From Salinisphaera dokdonensis (GTDB lineage Bacteria; Pseudomonadota; Gammaproteobacteria; Nevskiales; Salinisphaeraceae), in assembly GCF_040361215.1 (NCBI RefSeq), contig NZ_APND01000003.1, forward strand, positions 62,001-126,000: 64,000 bases of DNA, in the 5' to 3' direction. Shown in pieces: positions 25,674 through 33,557 of the stretch; the stretch's first letter is position 1, and each line of letters starts with the position of its first letter. A program made the position numbers and the translations under genes. Below the pieces are notes generated by a model. That model was not told where the DNA came from, ran no database searches, and saw nothing but the letters and a program-made list of their open reading frames with translations.

Positions 25674-26175
25674 GCGCGACCCCGGAAAACAGGCCTTCGA
25701 GGCCGTGAATGGCACTGCGTACAGCAAAGATCACGAACAGCGCGGCCGCGGCTTCATAGATGGGCGCCAGCGGAATCGCGAGATCCTGGGTCACCTCGCC
25801 GAACTCGGCCGCCGCCCCCGCTGCCTCGTGAATACCCCATGCGAGCACCGCACCGAGCACGGCGAACACCAGCAGATTGGCGCCCGCTATCCGTGCCTTC
25901 AGAGAATCGCTCAGTGCCTGACTGAACACTTCGACCACGACCTGGCTCTTCTCGACATGTCCGGCCATCGCACCCAGCAGCGCGGCGAGCAACAGATACT
26001 TCACCAGTTCGACACTGCCGACGAAGGTCAGGCCGCTCGCGCCATCGGTCAGCTGAAAGGCATACCGCAGGACGACGTCCACGACCGTGATCATCATCAT
26101 GGCCAGCAGGGCAACGCCTGCGACGGCCAGTGCGATACGCCCGAGCCAGAGGCTGGTTCGCTGCAACAACGCCAT
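25663..26175 (-). CDS. TRAP transporter small permease (DctQ family), system 2
   Basis: 170 residues with four hydrophobic segments: IALAVAGVALLAMMMITVVD, LVKYLLLAALLGAMAGHVEK (about 51-70), GANLLVFAVLGAVLAWGIHE and IYEAAAALFVIFAVRSAIHG. The DVVLRYAF motif (about 30-37) is typical of DctQ. It starts 5 bases after the stop of the binding-protein gene and overlaps the large-permease gene, so all three are tightly coupled. Confidence 0.9.
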   Translation of the reverse strand: MALLQRTSLWLGRIALAVAGVALLAMMMITVVDVVLRYAFQLTDGASGLTFVGSVELVKYLLLAALLGAMAGHVEKSQVVVEVFSQALSDSLKARIAGANLLVFAVLGAVLAWGIHEAAGAAAEFGEVTQDLAIPLAPIYEAAAALFVIFAVRSAIHGLEGLFSGVAHGA

Positions 26176-26180
26176 CGGTA

Positions 26181-27218
26181 TCAGCCTTCAGCGCATTGCT
26201 GCGCGATCTGGCGCGCCTGCTTGTAGACCTGCTGGGACGGGCGACCGCGGGACTCGAGTTCGTCGAGATAACCCTGGGTCGCCTTTTTCAACGGCGGGCC
26301 CCAATCCGGGTCGTTAAGCGGGTCGGGAATCTCCACGATCTCGTGTTCTGGACCCTCGGCCTGTTCACGGCCCGCGGCGTCCTCGGCGGCAAACACTTCA
26401 CCGGCCTTGCGGGCCCACTTCATGCCCGTGTTGTCGTCGATCACCTGCTTGAGATTGTCCGGCAGGCGCTCGTAGGTCTGCTTGTTCATGGTGGTCACGA
26501 ACGTCAGCGTGTACAGCGGCATTTCCGTGTGGTGATTCGACAGTTCGTTGATGCGGAACGTCTTCATCCCTTCCCACGGCAGCGTGGTGCCGTCTATCAC
26601 GCCGCGCTGCATGGCGGTATAGGCCTGCGGTGCCGGCATGCCGACCGACTGGGCACCCAGCGAACTGAGCATCTCACCCACAACCGCCGTCGGGCGGCGG
26701 ATACGCAGCCCGGCAAGATCCTCGGGTTTACGGATCTGCGTTTCACGCGTGTTGATGAAGCCCTGTCCGGTGGTGAACATGAACAGCACATGCGAATCGC
26801 GATACTCATTCGCGAGCGCATCGTTTTTCTCGAACAGCGTCTGCGCCAGGCAGGAGCCCTGCACCGCGCTCTCGGACAGGCCCGGCAGTTCGATGATCTG
26901 GGTCAACGGAAAACGCCGGGCGGTGTAGCCCTGAGCCGTGGCTGTAATATCGGCCAGGCCGTTCACCGTGGCGTTATAGGACTTGTCCGCTTTCGAGAGT
27001 GTCTGCGAGGGGAATATCTGCACCGACAGCTCGCCGTCGGACTCGGCTTCGATGGTGTCGGCCCACTTCTGGAACACCTGCTCATTGATCGCCGACCCGG
27101 CCGGCCAGAAATGCGCGAATCTCAGCGTGGTCGCTCCCGAGGCCGCGCCGGCCAACCCGGTCAGACATAACCCGGCAGCGATAGCGAGAGCGCGCGAGCG
27201 TTTACGGGACGGGAACAT
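26181..27218 (-). CDS. TRAP transporter substrate-binding protein (DctP family), system 2
   Basis: 345 residues, AGGAG ribosome site, signal peptide about 1-28 (ALAIAAGLCLTGLAGAASGA). DctP features: TTLRFAHFWPAGSAINEQVF, FQKWADTIEAESDGELSVQI, GLRIRRPTAVVGEMLSSLGA (about 169-188) with the Arg that binds the substrate carboxylate, and QSVGMPAPQAYTAMQRGVID. First gene of an operon running dctP, dctQ, dctM, porin, MBL hydrolase. A GTTCG-N5-CGCAC site 55 bases upstream (27273-27287) suggests control by the IclR regulator of the pca genes, so the ligand is probably an aromatic acid of that pathway. Confidence 0.9.
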   Translation of the reverse strand: MFPSRKRSRALAIAAGLCLTGLAGAASGATTLRFAHFWPAGSAINEQVFQKWADTIEAESDGELSVQIFPSQTLSKADKSYNATVNGLADITATAQGYTARRFPLTQIIELPGLSESAVQGSCLAQTLFEKNDALANEYRDSHVLFMFTTGQGFINTRETQIRKPEDLAGLRIRRPTAVVGEMLSSLGAQSVGMPAPQAYTAMQRGVIDGTTLPWEGMKTFRINELSNHHTEMPLYTLTFVTTMNKQTYERLPDNLKQVIDDNTGMKWARKAGEVFAAEDAAGREQAEGPEHEIVEIPDPLNDPDWGPPLKKATQGYLDELESRGRPSQQVYKQARQIAQQCAEG

Positions 27219-27272
27219 GGCGACTCCTGGGTTTTATTGTTCGAGTGACAATCGTAGCGGACGAATCACAGT

Positions 27273-27287
27273 GTTCGCCTTGCGCAC
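27273..27287. promoter_or_regulatory. PcaR-type (IclR) operator upstream of TRAP system 2
   Basis: GTTCG-CCTTG-CGCAC, exact match of both half-sites and spacing to the PcaR-type operator (GTTCG-N5-CGCAC), 55 bases before the dctP start. Confidence 0.65.
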
Positions 27288-27493
27288 GACTGTTCGCTGA
27301 ATGCAGACCCTGAGGCGAAACGCCCTATCGCTCATATTAGACGTTGGTCGAACATCGACGCCGCCGAGGGACGCCCCCAAGAGATTCGAACCCGGGGAAC
27401 GCCTTGTTTTCGGCATGTTCCCGATGGCGACGCGCGGCGGGCTCGTGCTGGCGCTAAAACGTCCGTAAACCCGGGTGCCCGCGGGCCGGTGCG

Positions 27494-28396
27494 TCAGTCG
27501 GCCAAGGCCGCGCGGCGCGCCGCGACCAGAACGGCGTCGCGAAACCAGTGGTGTGCCGGTGAGCGTTCTCCGTCGCCATGCGAGTAGAGCCCCACCTCGA
27601 AAGCCGGTACTGCGAACGGCAACTCGTGAATCGTCAGCGCGGCCTGATCCGCAAACCGGGTCGCGATCTGGAGCGGGACGATCGCGAGCAGATCACTGCG
27701 CCCCACCACATACGGCAGGCTCCAGAAATGCGGCACAACGAGGCTGATCTTGCGGCGGATGTCCTGATCGCGGAGCACGTCCTCGACGAGCCCGTGGCCG
27801 CTCGCCGGATCGACCACGACGTGGTGTTCGTCCAGAAAAGTCGACCGCTCCAGACGCGCGCCGACATGCGGATGCCCGGCACGGGCAAGACATACATAGC
27901 GCTCTTCGAGCACCACATCGCGCTGCAGTCCGGGGTAGTCGAGCCTGCGGCTGCAGATCGCGACATCGATCCGGGCGCGGGCCAGATCGCGTGCGACCGT
28001 CTCGATTTCCAGGGGCACCACTTCGATTTCGACAGCCGGCGCGCTCGCCCGGATACCGCTGAGGATTTCGGGCAGCAGCGTAACCTCGCCCAGATCCGTC
28101 AAGGCGATACGAAAACGCATATCCGACCGCGCAGGGTCAAAACTGCGGGCCTGCGCCAACGCCTGGTCGATACCTCCGAGCGACCCGCGCAACGCGGGGT
28201 ACAGCCGTGTCGCGAGCGCGGTGGGCTGCATGCCATCACGCTCGCGCACGAACAACGGGTCGGAAAGCCGCTCTCGCAGGCGGCCGAGCCCATAGCTCAC
28301 CGACGGCTGAGTGACATGCAGGCGCTGCGCGGCCGCGGTCACGCTGCCCGCTTCATAGAGTGCGACGAAGGTACGCACGAGATTGAGATCAAACAT
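27494..28396 (-). CDS. LysR family transcriptional regulator, divergent from mdlC
   Basis: 300 residues. Start MFDLNLVRTFVALYEAGSVT at 28396; a longer frame to 28495 would overlap the mdlC start and is rejected. The N-terminal helix-turn-helix (AAAQRLHVTQPSVSYGLGRL, about 17-36) is standard, followed by a periplasmic-binding-protein-like effector domain (FRIALTDLGEVTLLPEILSG from about 94, and RIDVAICSRRLDYPG). The MFDLNLVRTF opening and SVSYGLGRLRE are typical of LysR regulators of aromatic-acid genes. It is transcribed divergently from mdlC with a 97-base gap holding an 11-bp inverted repeat, the usual LysR arrangement, so it very likely activates mdlC on sensing an aromatic 2-oxoacid or its product. 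Confidence 0.9.
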   Translation of the reverse strand: MFDLNLVRTFVALYEAGSVTAAAQRLHVTQPSVSYGLGRLRERLSDPLFVRERDGMQPTALATRLYPALRGSLGGIDQALAQARSFDPARSDMRFRIALTDLGEVTLLPEILSGIRASAPAVEIEVVPLEIETVARDLARARIDVAICSRRLDYPGLQRDVVLEERYVCLARAGHPHVGARLERSTFLDEHHVVVDPASGHGLVEDVLRDQDIRRKISLVVPHFWSLPYVVGRSDLLAIVPLQIATRFADQAALTIHELPFAVPAFEVGLYSHGDGERSPAHHWFRDAVLVAARRAALAD

Positions 28397-28399
28397 TGC

Positions 28400-28436
28400 A
28401 TCGATAGTATCTATTCGAATTAAAAATACTATCGAT
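28400..28436. promoter_or_regulatory. LysR operator between the lysR gene and mdlC
   Basis: Perfect inverted repeat ATCGATAGTAT (28400-28410) and ATACTATCGAT (28426-28436), 15-base AT-rich spacer, just outside the LysR start and about 58 bases before mdlC. Size and position fit a LysR tetramer site. Confidence 0.75.
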
Positions 28437-28493
28437 TTGTCTGATACACGTCCGGCGACATAGCGTGGTGATGTTGTTTTCTGGAGACGTGCC

Positions 28494-30086
28494 ATGCCAA
28501 CCGTTCATTCCTGTGTCTACGACCTGCTGCGTGCCCAGGGTCTGACCACTGTCTTCGGCAACCCCGGCTCCAACGAACTGCCGTTCCTCAAGGATTTCCC
28601 GGAAGACTTTGACTACGTGCTCGGCCTACACGAAGGCGTTGTCGTCGGCATGGCCGATGGGTTTGCCCAGGCGCGCGGCACGCCAGCGCTGGTGAACCTG
28701 CACGCCGCGGCCGGCTCGGGTAATGCCATGGGCGCGTTGACCAACGCCTGGTATGCGCACTCGCCGCTGGTGCTCACCGCCGGCCAGCAGGCGCGCGACA
28801 TGATCGGGGTCGAATCCATGCTCGCCAACGTCGACGCGCCGCAGCTGCCGCGGCCACTGGTGAAATGGAGCTATGAATCGTCCTGCGCGACGGACGTGCC
28901 GCGGGCGATGGCGCAGGCCGTGCACACGGCACGCCTCGCGCCGAGCGGTCCGACGTATCTTTCCATCCCGCACGACGACTGGGCAGCCGAAGTATCGCCG
29001 CGCAGCGCCGAGTTGCTGGCCCAACGCACGGTAACGACTGCGGGCCACGCCAGCCCCGAACAGATCGACACGCTCGTGGCCGCGATCGCGGCGGCCGATA
29101 ACCCCGTGCTCGTACTCGGGCCCGACGTCGATGCCGCTCGCGCCAATGCGGATGCCGTCGCGCTCGCGGAACGGTTGCGCATGCCGGCGTGGATCGCGCC
29201 CTCGGCGTCGCGCTGCCCTTTCCCGAGCCGCCACCCCTGTTTTCGCGGCGTGCTCCCGGCCGCAATCTCGGGGATCGCCGACAAGCTTGCCGCGCATGAT
29301 CTAGTGCTCGTCATCGGCGCACCGGTGTTTCGCTATCACCAGTACGCGCCGGGCGACTATCTCGCCGAGAATGCCCGACTCGTCCACATCACCTGTGACC
29401 CGGGCGAGGCTGCACGCGCGCCCATGGGCGACGCCGTCGTCGGCGATATCGGCGCCATCCTGCAGGGATTGCTGCCGGCACTCGCGCAGCGCGACACGCC
29501 GATGCCCGAAGCACTGCCCCAACCCGAGCCGGTCGAACACGAGACGGGTCGACTCGCGCCGGAGACGGTGTTCGATCTCATCGACGAACTCAGCCCCGAA
29601 GACGCTATCTACGTGAAGGAATCGACGTCGACCGTGACCGCATTCTGGCAGCGCGTCGAGATGCGCCATCCCGGCAGCTACTACTTCCCGGCTGCCGGCG
29701 GGCTCGGCTTCGGCCTGCCGGCCGCGGTGGGCGTGCAGATGGCCGAGCCGCAGCGGCGCGTGGTCGCGCTGATCGGCGACGGCTCGGCCAACTACGGCAT
29801 TACAGCGCTCTGGAGCGCGGCGCAGTATCAGGTGCCGGTGGTATTCATCATCCTCAAGAACGACACCTATGGGGCGCTGCGCTGGTTCTCCCGACTGCTG
29901 GATGCCGAGAACTCTCCCGGTCTCGACGTACCGGGTCTCGATTTCTGTGCCCTCGCCAAGGGCTACGGCGTCGAAGCGCACGCGATCGACGACGCCGCCC
30001 AGTTCCGCGCCGCGTATACGGCCGCGCTCGAAAACCGCAGCGGTCCGGTCCTGCTCGAAGTCCCGACGACCCTCATTGAGCCCTAG
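28494..30086 (+). CDS. mdlC: Benzoylformate decarboxylase (thiamine-diphosphate enzyme)
   Basis: 530 residues (Pseudomonas putida enzyme 528) and collinear with it at key sites: Ser26 in NPGSNELPFL, Glu47 in GLHEGVVVG, His70 in VNLHAAAGSGNAMGAL, and a His at about 282 in APVFRYHQY. The ThDP-binding motif GDGSANYGITALWSAAQYQV with the Asn pair lies at about 427-446. It decarboxylates phenylglyoxylate to benzaldehyde; ring-hydroxylated analogues are possible. No mandelate dehydrogenase, racemase or benzoate dioxygenase is nearby, while Vdh, PobA and Pca enzymes are, so the natural substrate here may be 4-hydroxybenzoylformate (inference). Cytoplasmic. The MFS gene follows after 282 bases. Confidence 0.92.
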   Translation: MPTVHSCVYDLLRAQGLTTVFGNPGSNELPFLKDFPEDFDYVLGLHEGVVVGMADGFAQARGTPALVNLHAAAGSGNAMGALTNAWYAHSPLVLTAGQQARDMIGVESMLANVDAPQLPRPLVKWSYESSCATDVPRAMAQAVHTARLAPSGPTYLSIPHDDWAAEVSPRSAELLAQRTVTTAGHASPEQIDTLVAAIAAADNPVLVLGPDVDAARANADAVALAERLRMPAWIAPSASRCPFPSRHPCFRGVLPAAISGIADKLAAHDLVLVIGAPVFRYHQYAPGDYLAENARLVHITCDPGEAARAPMGDAVVGDIGAILQGLLPALAQRDTPMPEALPQPEPVEHETGRLAPETVFDLIDELSPEDAIYVKESTSTVTAFWQRVEMRHPGSYYFPAAGGLGFGLPAAVGVQMAEPQRRVVALIGDGSANYGITALWSAAQYQVPVVFIILKNDTYGALRWFSRLLDAENSPGLDVPGLDFCALAKGYGVEAHAIDDAAQFRAAYTAALENRSGPVLLEVPTTLIEP

Positions 30087-30197
30087 CACCAACTCGAAGC
30101 TTCGCGCGCGGCTGTAACGCAGCCGCGCATGCCTGCCCATGACGGCGGCCGCGCCAACCGCGTCCGTTTGACAGGCGACTTCGACTTCGACGAAGTT

Positions 30198-30232
30198 GTT
30201 CGACAGTCGCACTTTTAGTTCGTACTGCGAAC
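30198..30232. promoter_or_regulatory. Two PcaR-type (IclR) operators upstream of the MFS gene
   Basis: Site 1 is GTTCG-ACAGT-CGCAC (30198-30212), 13 of 15 bases identical to the Pseudomonas PcaR box as I recall it (GTTCGATAATCGCAC). Site 2 is GTTCG-TACTG-CGAAC (30218-30232). The two start 20 bases apart, about two helical turns, so two dimers could bind one face of the DNA. They lie 137-171 bases before the MFS start. Confidence 0.75.
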
Positions 30233-30368
30233 GCGCTGATTTCTGCTAACTGCACGTCGGCACGATGAAGCCACGTGTTGATCGGCAGATGTCCGGGCGT
30301 TGGCAATCGCCGCACCGGCATGCGACCAGCGAGGGCCGCCAGAAAAACGAGGCACGCAGGAGAAAACC

Positions 30369-31679
30369 ATGGCAGACACGCCTGACCAGATCATTGATCG
30401 ATCCCGACTCACGTCGTTCCAGATCGTGGCTATCGCTATCACTGTCGCGCTCAACGGCCTCGACGGTTTTGATGTCCTGTCGATCAGCTTTGCCGCGCCC
30501 GGCATCGCCGAGGAATGGGGTATCAATCGCGCCGCTCTCGGCTTTGTACTGGCCGTGGAACTGATGGGCATGGCTGCCGGCTCCATCATGCTGGGCGGCG
30601 TAACCGACAAGATCGGGCGCCGGCCAATGGTGCTCGGCTGCCTTGTCGTGATGTCGGCCGGCATGCTGCTGGCCACCACCGCGACCGGTGTGACCACGCT
30701 ATCGATCTGGCGTCTGCTCACCGGGCTGGGTATCGGCGGCATGCTGGCCGCCACCAACGCGGCCGCGGCCGAATACAGCAACGACAAGAACCGCAGCCTG
30801 TGCGTGTCGCTCATGGCCGTGGGCTATCCCATCGGCGCCGTGCTCGGCGGCGCGGTGGCCGCATGGCTGCTGCAGTTCTACAGCTGGCGTGCCGTGTTCA
30901 TGCTCGGCGGCTGCATATCGTTGGTGTTCATTCCGATCGTGTGGTTCCGACTGCCGGAAACCGTGCACTTCCTGTGTCAGCGTCAGCCCGACGGCGCGCT
31001 CGACCGCATCAACGCAACGCTCAAGCGCATGGGCCACGCCACGGCCAGCGCCCTGCCCGCGCCGCGCAAGGAAGAGCTCAAGGGTGCGACCAGTGATCTG
31101 TTCAGCCCCGCGCTGATCCGCACGACGATCCTGGTCACCCTCGCCTACTTCACCCATATCGCGACCTTCTACTTCATCCTCAAATGGGTGCCGAAGATCG
31201 TCGTGGACATGGGCTTTGCGGCCTCCGCGGCCGCCGGCGTGCTGGTCTGGGCCAACGTGGGCGGCGCGATTGGCGGCTCGTTGCTGGGGCTGGTGACACG
31301 ACGCTATCCACTCCGTGTCGTGACCATTGGCGTGATGCTCGTATCGTTCGTGATGGTGTCGGTGTTCGGCAGCGGTCAGGCCGATCTCACCGGGCTGGCT
31401 CTGGTCGCCGCGACCGCGGGCTTTTTCACCAACGCAGGCGTGGTTGGTCTGTATGCCATCTTCGCCCAGGCCTTCCCGACCCACGTCCGTGCCTCGGGCA
31501 CCGGCTTTGCGATTGGCGTCGGCCGTGGCGGGGCCGCGGTATCGCCGATCGTGGCCGGCGTCCTGTTCGAGGGCGGCTTCGGCCTGCAGGGCGTGGCCAT
31601 CCTCATGGCCAGCGGCTCGCTGGTGGCAGCGGCCGCGCTGTTCTTCGTCAAGACGAAGCAGGCGACAGGCTCCGCCTGA
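30369..31679 (+). CDS. MFS aromatic acid:H+ symporter (AAHS family, PcaK/BenK-like)
   Basis: 436 residues, 12 membrane segments; CAGGAGAAAACC precedes ATG 30369. AAHS features: the DGxD motif in helix 1 (VALNGLDGFDVLSISFAAPG, Asp pair at about 32-35), known to be needed for 4-hydroxybenzoate transport by PcaK; the loop 2-3 signature GGVTDKIGRRPMVLG (about 77-91); and RASGTGFAIGVGRGGAAVSP in helix 11. It imports benzoate, 4-hydroxybenzoate, protocatechuate or a related acid with protons. Two PcaR-type operators upstream and a shared cluster with pca genes favour 4-hydroxybenzoate or protocatechuate. Confidence 0.88.
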   Translation: MADTPDQIIDRSRLTSFQIVAIAITVALNGLDGFDVLSISFAAPGIAEEWGINRAALGFVLAVELMGMAAGSIMLGGVTDKIGRRPMVLGCLVVMSAGMLLATTATGVTTLSIWRLLTGLGIGGMLAATNAAAAEYSNDKNRSLCVSLMAVGYPIGAVLGGAVAAWLLQFYSWRAVFMLGGCISLVFIPIVWFRLPETVHFLCQRQPDGALDRINATLKRMGHATASALPAPRKEELKGATSDLFSPALIRTTILVTLAYFTHIATFYFILKWVPKIVVDMGFAASAAAGVLVWANVGGAIGGSLLGLVTRRYPLRVVTIGVMLVSFVMVSVFGSGQADLTGLALVAATAGFFTNAGVVGLYAIFAQAFPTHVRASGTGFAIGVGRGGAAVSPIVAGVLFEGGFGLQGVAILMASGSLVAAAALFFVKTKQATGSA

Positions 31680-31690
31680 TCGGCCCACAC

Positions 31691-31726
31691 GAAAAACGCC
31701 CCGTCGGTTACCCGGCGGGGCGTTTT
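31691..31726. terminator. Bidirectional terminator between the MFS gene and vdh
   Basis: CGCCCCGTCGG (31697-31707), loop TTAC, CCGGCGGGGCG (31712-31722) with one G-T pair, AAAAA to the left and TTTT to the right. It serves the two convergent genes. Confidence 0.9.
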
Positions 31727-31755
31727 CTATTCGGCTCGGCTGACGCGCCGATCGA

Positions 31756-33207
31756 TCAGATCGGGTAGTGGCGCGTGCCGGTCTGGAGTGTCATCCATCG
31801 CAGTTCGGTGAATTCGTTGATGCCCGCCTGGCCGCCGAAACGGCCATAGCCACTGCCCTTCACACCACCGAACGGCATCTGGGCCTCGTCGTGCACGGTC
31901 GGGCCGTTCACGTGGCAGATGCCGGACTGAATGCGCTTGGCCACGCGCATGCCGCGCGCGCCGTCACCGCTGAACACCGCGGCGGACAGGCCGTACTCGG
32001 TGTCGTTGGCCACACGAACCGCTTCGTCCTCGTCGGCCACACGGATCATGGCGACCACCGGCCCGAAGGATTCCTCGGTGTAAAGACGCATATCCGGCGT
32101 GACACGATCGACCACGGTCGGCTGCATGATCACCGAATCGGCTTCGCCGCCGCAGGCGATATCCGCGCCCTTCTCGCGTGCATCCGCGATCAGTTCATTG
32201 AGTTTTACGCGGGACGGCTCGCCGATGAGCGTGCCCAACGGCGTGTCTTCCGACTGCGGGTCACCTGCCTTGAGGCTTTGTGTCTTGCGGGCAAGCTTTT
32301 CGACGAATGCATCGGCGACCGAATCCATCACCACCAGCCGTTCGCTGGACATGCAGATCTGGCCCTGGTTGAAGAAGGCGCCGAAGGCCGCGGCCTCGAC
32401 GGCTGCATCCAGATCGGCATCGTCCAGCACCACGAACGGCGCCTTGCCGCCGAGCTCCAGCAGCGCCGGCTTGAGCTGGCGTGCCGCGGTCTCGGCGATG
32501 ATGCGCCCGACCGGGGTCGAGCCGGTGAAATTCACGCGCCGCACGTATGGATGCTCGATCAGCGCCTTGACCACCTCGGCCGCGTCTTCGGGCGCGTTCG
32601 TCACGACATTGACCACGCCCTTGTCGAGGCCGGCGCTGCTAAGCGCTTCGCCGATCAGGCGATGGGTCGCCGGGCACTGTTCCGACGCCTTGAGCACTAC
32701 GGTATTGCCACAGGCTAGCGCAGTTGCAACGGCGCGCGTGCCGAGGATGACGGGCGCATTCCAGGGCGCGATGCCAAGCACCACGCCACAGGGCACGCGT
32801 ACCGACATCGCCAGGTTGTCCGGCACTTCGGTCGGGATCGTCTGCCCCGCAACCTGGGTGGTGAGCGACGCGGCCTCGCGCAGCATGCCGGCGGCAATAT
32901 GCACGTTGAAGCCGGCCCAGCCCGGCGTGGCGCCGGTCTCGTCGACCATGTGCCGGATGAACTTCTCGGTACGCGCTTCGAGTTCGTCGGCGGCAGCCAG
33001 CAGTTTCGCGCGCCGCGTATGCGGACCGATCTGCGACCACTCGGCAAAGGCCTCGTGCGCTGCATCGGCGGCAGCATTCGCATCGGCCACGCTTGCAGCC
33101 GCCGCGCGTGTCGCGACCGCGCCCGATGCCGGCGTGCAGCGGTCGAACGTGGCGCCGTGGGCGGCCGGGCGCGATTCGCCCCCGATCAGCAGATTGATTT
33201 CCTTCAC
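31756..33207 (-). CDS. vdh: Aromatic aldehyde dehydrogenase (vanillin / 4-hydroxybenzaldehyde type)
   Basis: 483 residues if it starts at the GTG at 33207, which has GAGGAG 7 bases upstream and gives the standard length of vanillin dehydrogenases. ALDH motifs: GIAPWNAPVILGTRAVATAL (about 146-165), FTGSTPVGRIIAETAA, LELGGKAPFVVLDDADLDAA with the catalytic Glu (about 248), FFNQGQICMSSERLVV with the catalytic Cys (about 282), and EESFGPVVAMIRV. GMLREAASLTTQ and SGICHVNGPTVHDEAQMPFG are typical of the Vdh/SalA/benzaldehyde dehydrogenase group. It oxidises the aldehydes made by Ech and MdlC to 4-hydroxybenzoate, vanillate or benzoate using NAD(P)+. The gene is divergent from iclR. Confidence 0.88.
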   Translation of the reverse strand: MKEINLLIGGESRPAAHGATFDRCTPASGAVATRAAAASVADANAAADAAHEAFAEWSQIGPHTRRAKLLAAADELEARTEKFIRHMVDETGATPGWAGFNVHIAAGMLREAASLTTQVAGQTIPTEVPDNLAMSVRVPCGVVLGIAPWNAPVILGTRAVATALACGNTVVLKASEQCPATHRLIGEALSSAGLDKGVVNVVTNAPEDAAEVVKALIEHPYVRRVNFTGSTPVGRIIAETAARQLKPALLELGGKAPFVVLDDADLDAAVEAAAFGAFFNQGQICMSSERLVVMDSVADAFVEKLARKTQSLKAGDPQSEDTPLGTLIGEPSRVKLNELIADAREKGADIACGGEADSVIMQPTVVDRVTPDMRLYTEESFGPVVAMIRVADEDEAVRVANDTEYGLSAAVFSGDGARGMRVAKRIQSGICHVNGPTVHDEAQMPFGGVKGSGYGRFGGQAGINEFTELRWMTLQTGTRHYPI

Positions 33208-33336
33208 TGGATTCTCCTCGCTCCAATAATTGGTATGACCGGCGATGATGCACGCCGTGGCCGCGCGACTTGAATCCGGTGTCGGCACCGAGCCGCGAGG
33301 CCATGGCCGATGCGTCGAATGATCGGCCGGAATGCA

Positions 33337-33351
33337 AGTTCGCATAGCGCT
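33337..33351. promoter_or_regulatory. Weak PcaR-type site upstream of vdh
   Basis: GTTCG-CATAG-CGCTC, one half-site mismatch from the consensus, 130 bases before the vdh start. Confidence 0.4.
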
Positions 33352-33488
33352 CAGTCGCGCGCAAGGCGCACTCGCCGGGCGAGCGCGCCCTCTTTCTTGT
33401 TCATCCGGAAAATGAGCCTGCGCGCCACATCGCCGTCAACACAAGGGTTATCCGCATTCACGGACGATACGGCGTGTCAGCGACATCT

Positions 33489-33503
33489 GTTCGCAGTGCG
33501 AAC
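33489..33503. promoter_or_regulatory. IclR operator upstream of the iclR gene (autoregulation)
   Basis: Perfect palindrome GTTCGCA-G-TGCGAAC, which is also GTTCG-CAGTG-CGAAC, 55 bases before the iclR start at 33558. Compare 30218-30232, where 13 of 15 bases are the same. Confidence 0.75.
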
Positions 33504-33557
33504 ATTAACGCGCGTTGCTACACTCGGGTATCCATATCAACTCCTAGCGAGCGCCAC

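Larger units (their letters stand above)
33208..33557. other. Divergent promoter region between vdh and iclR
   Basis: About 350 bases with no gene. It contains two PcaR-type sites: GTTCG-CATAG-CGCTC at 33337-33351 (one mismatch, on the vdh side) and the perfect palindrome at 33489-33503 on the iclR side. Confidence 0.6.

Noticed and set aside
24300..25925. A long plus-strand open frame opposite the TRAP large permease gene
   Set aside because: Composed mainly of His, Gln, Arg and Glu, the typical antisense of membrane-protein codons; no ribosome site.
17332..27218. The two TRAP systems as a recent duplication
   Set aside because: The large permeases share family motifs but differ throughout, gene order differs (binding protein last versus first), and accessory genes differ.
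27370..27410. A stretch resembling a tRNA T-arm (TTCGAA with GC flanks), minus strand
   Set aside because: The flanking bases do not pair as a T-stem and no acceptor, D-arm or anticodon arm is present.
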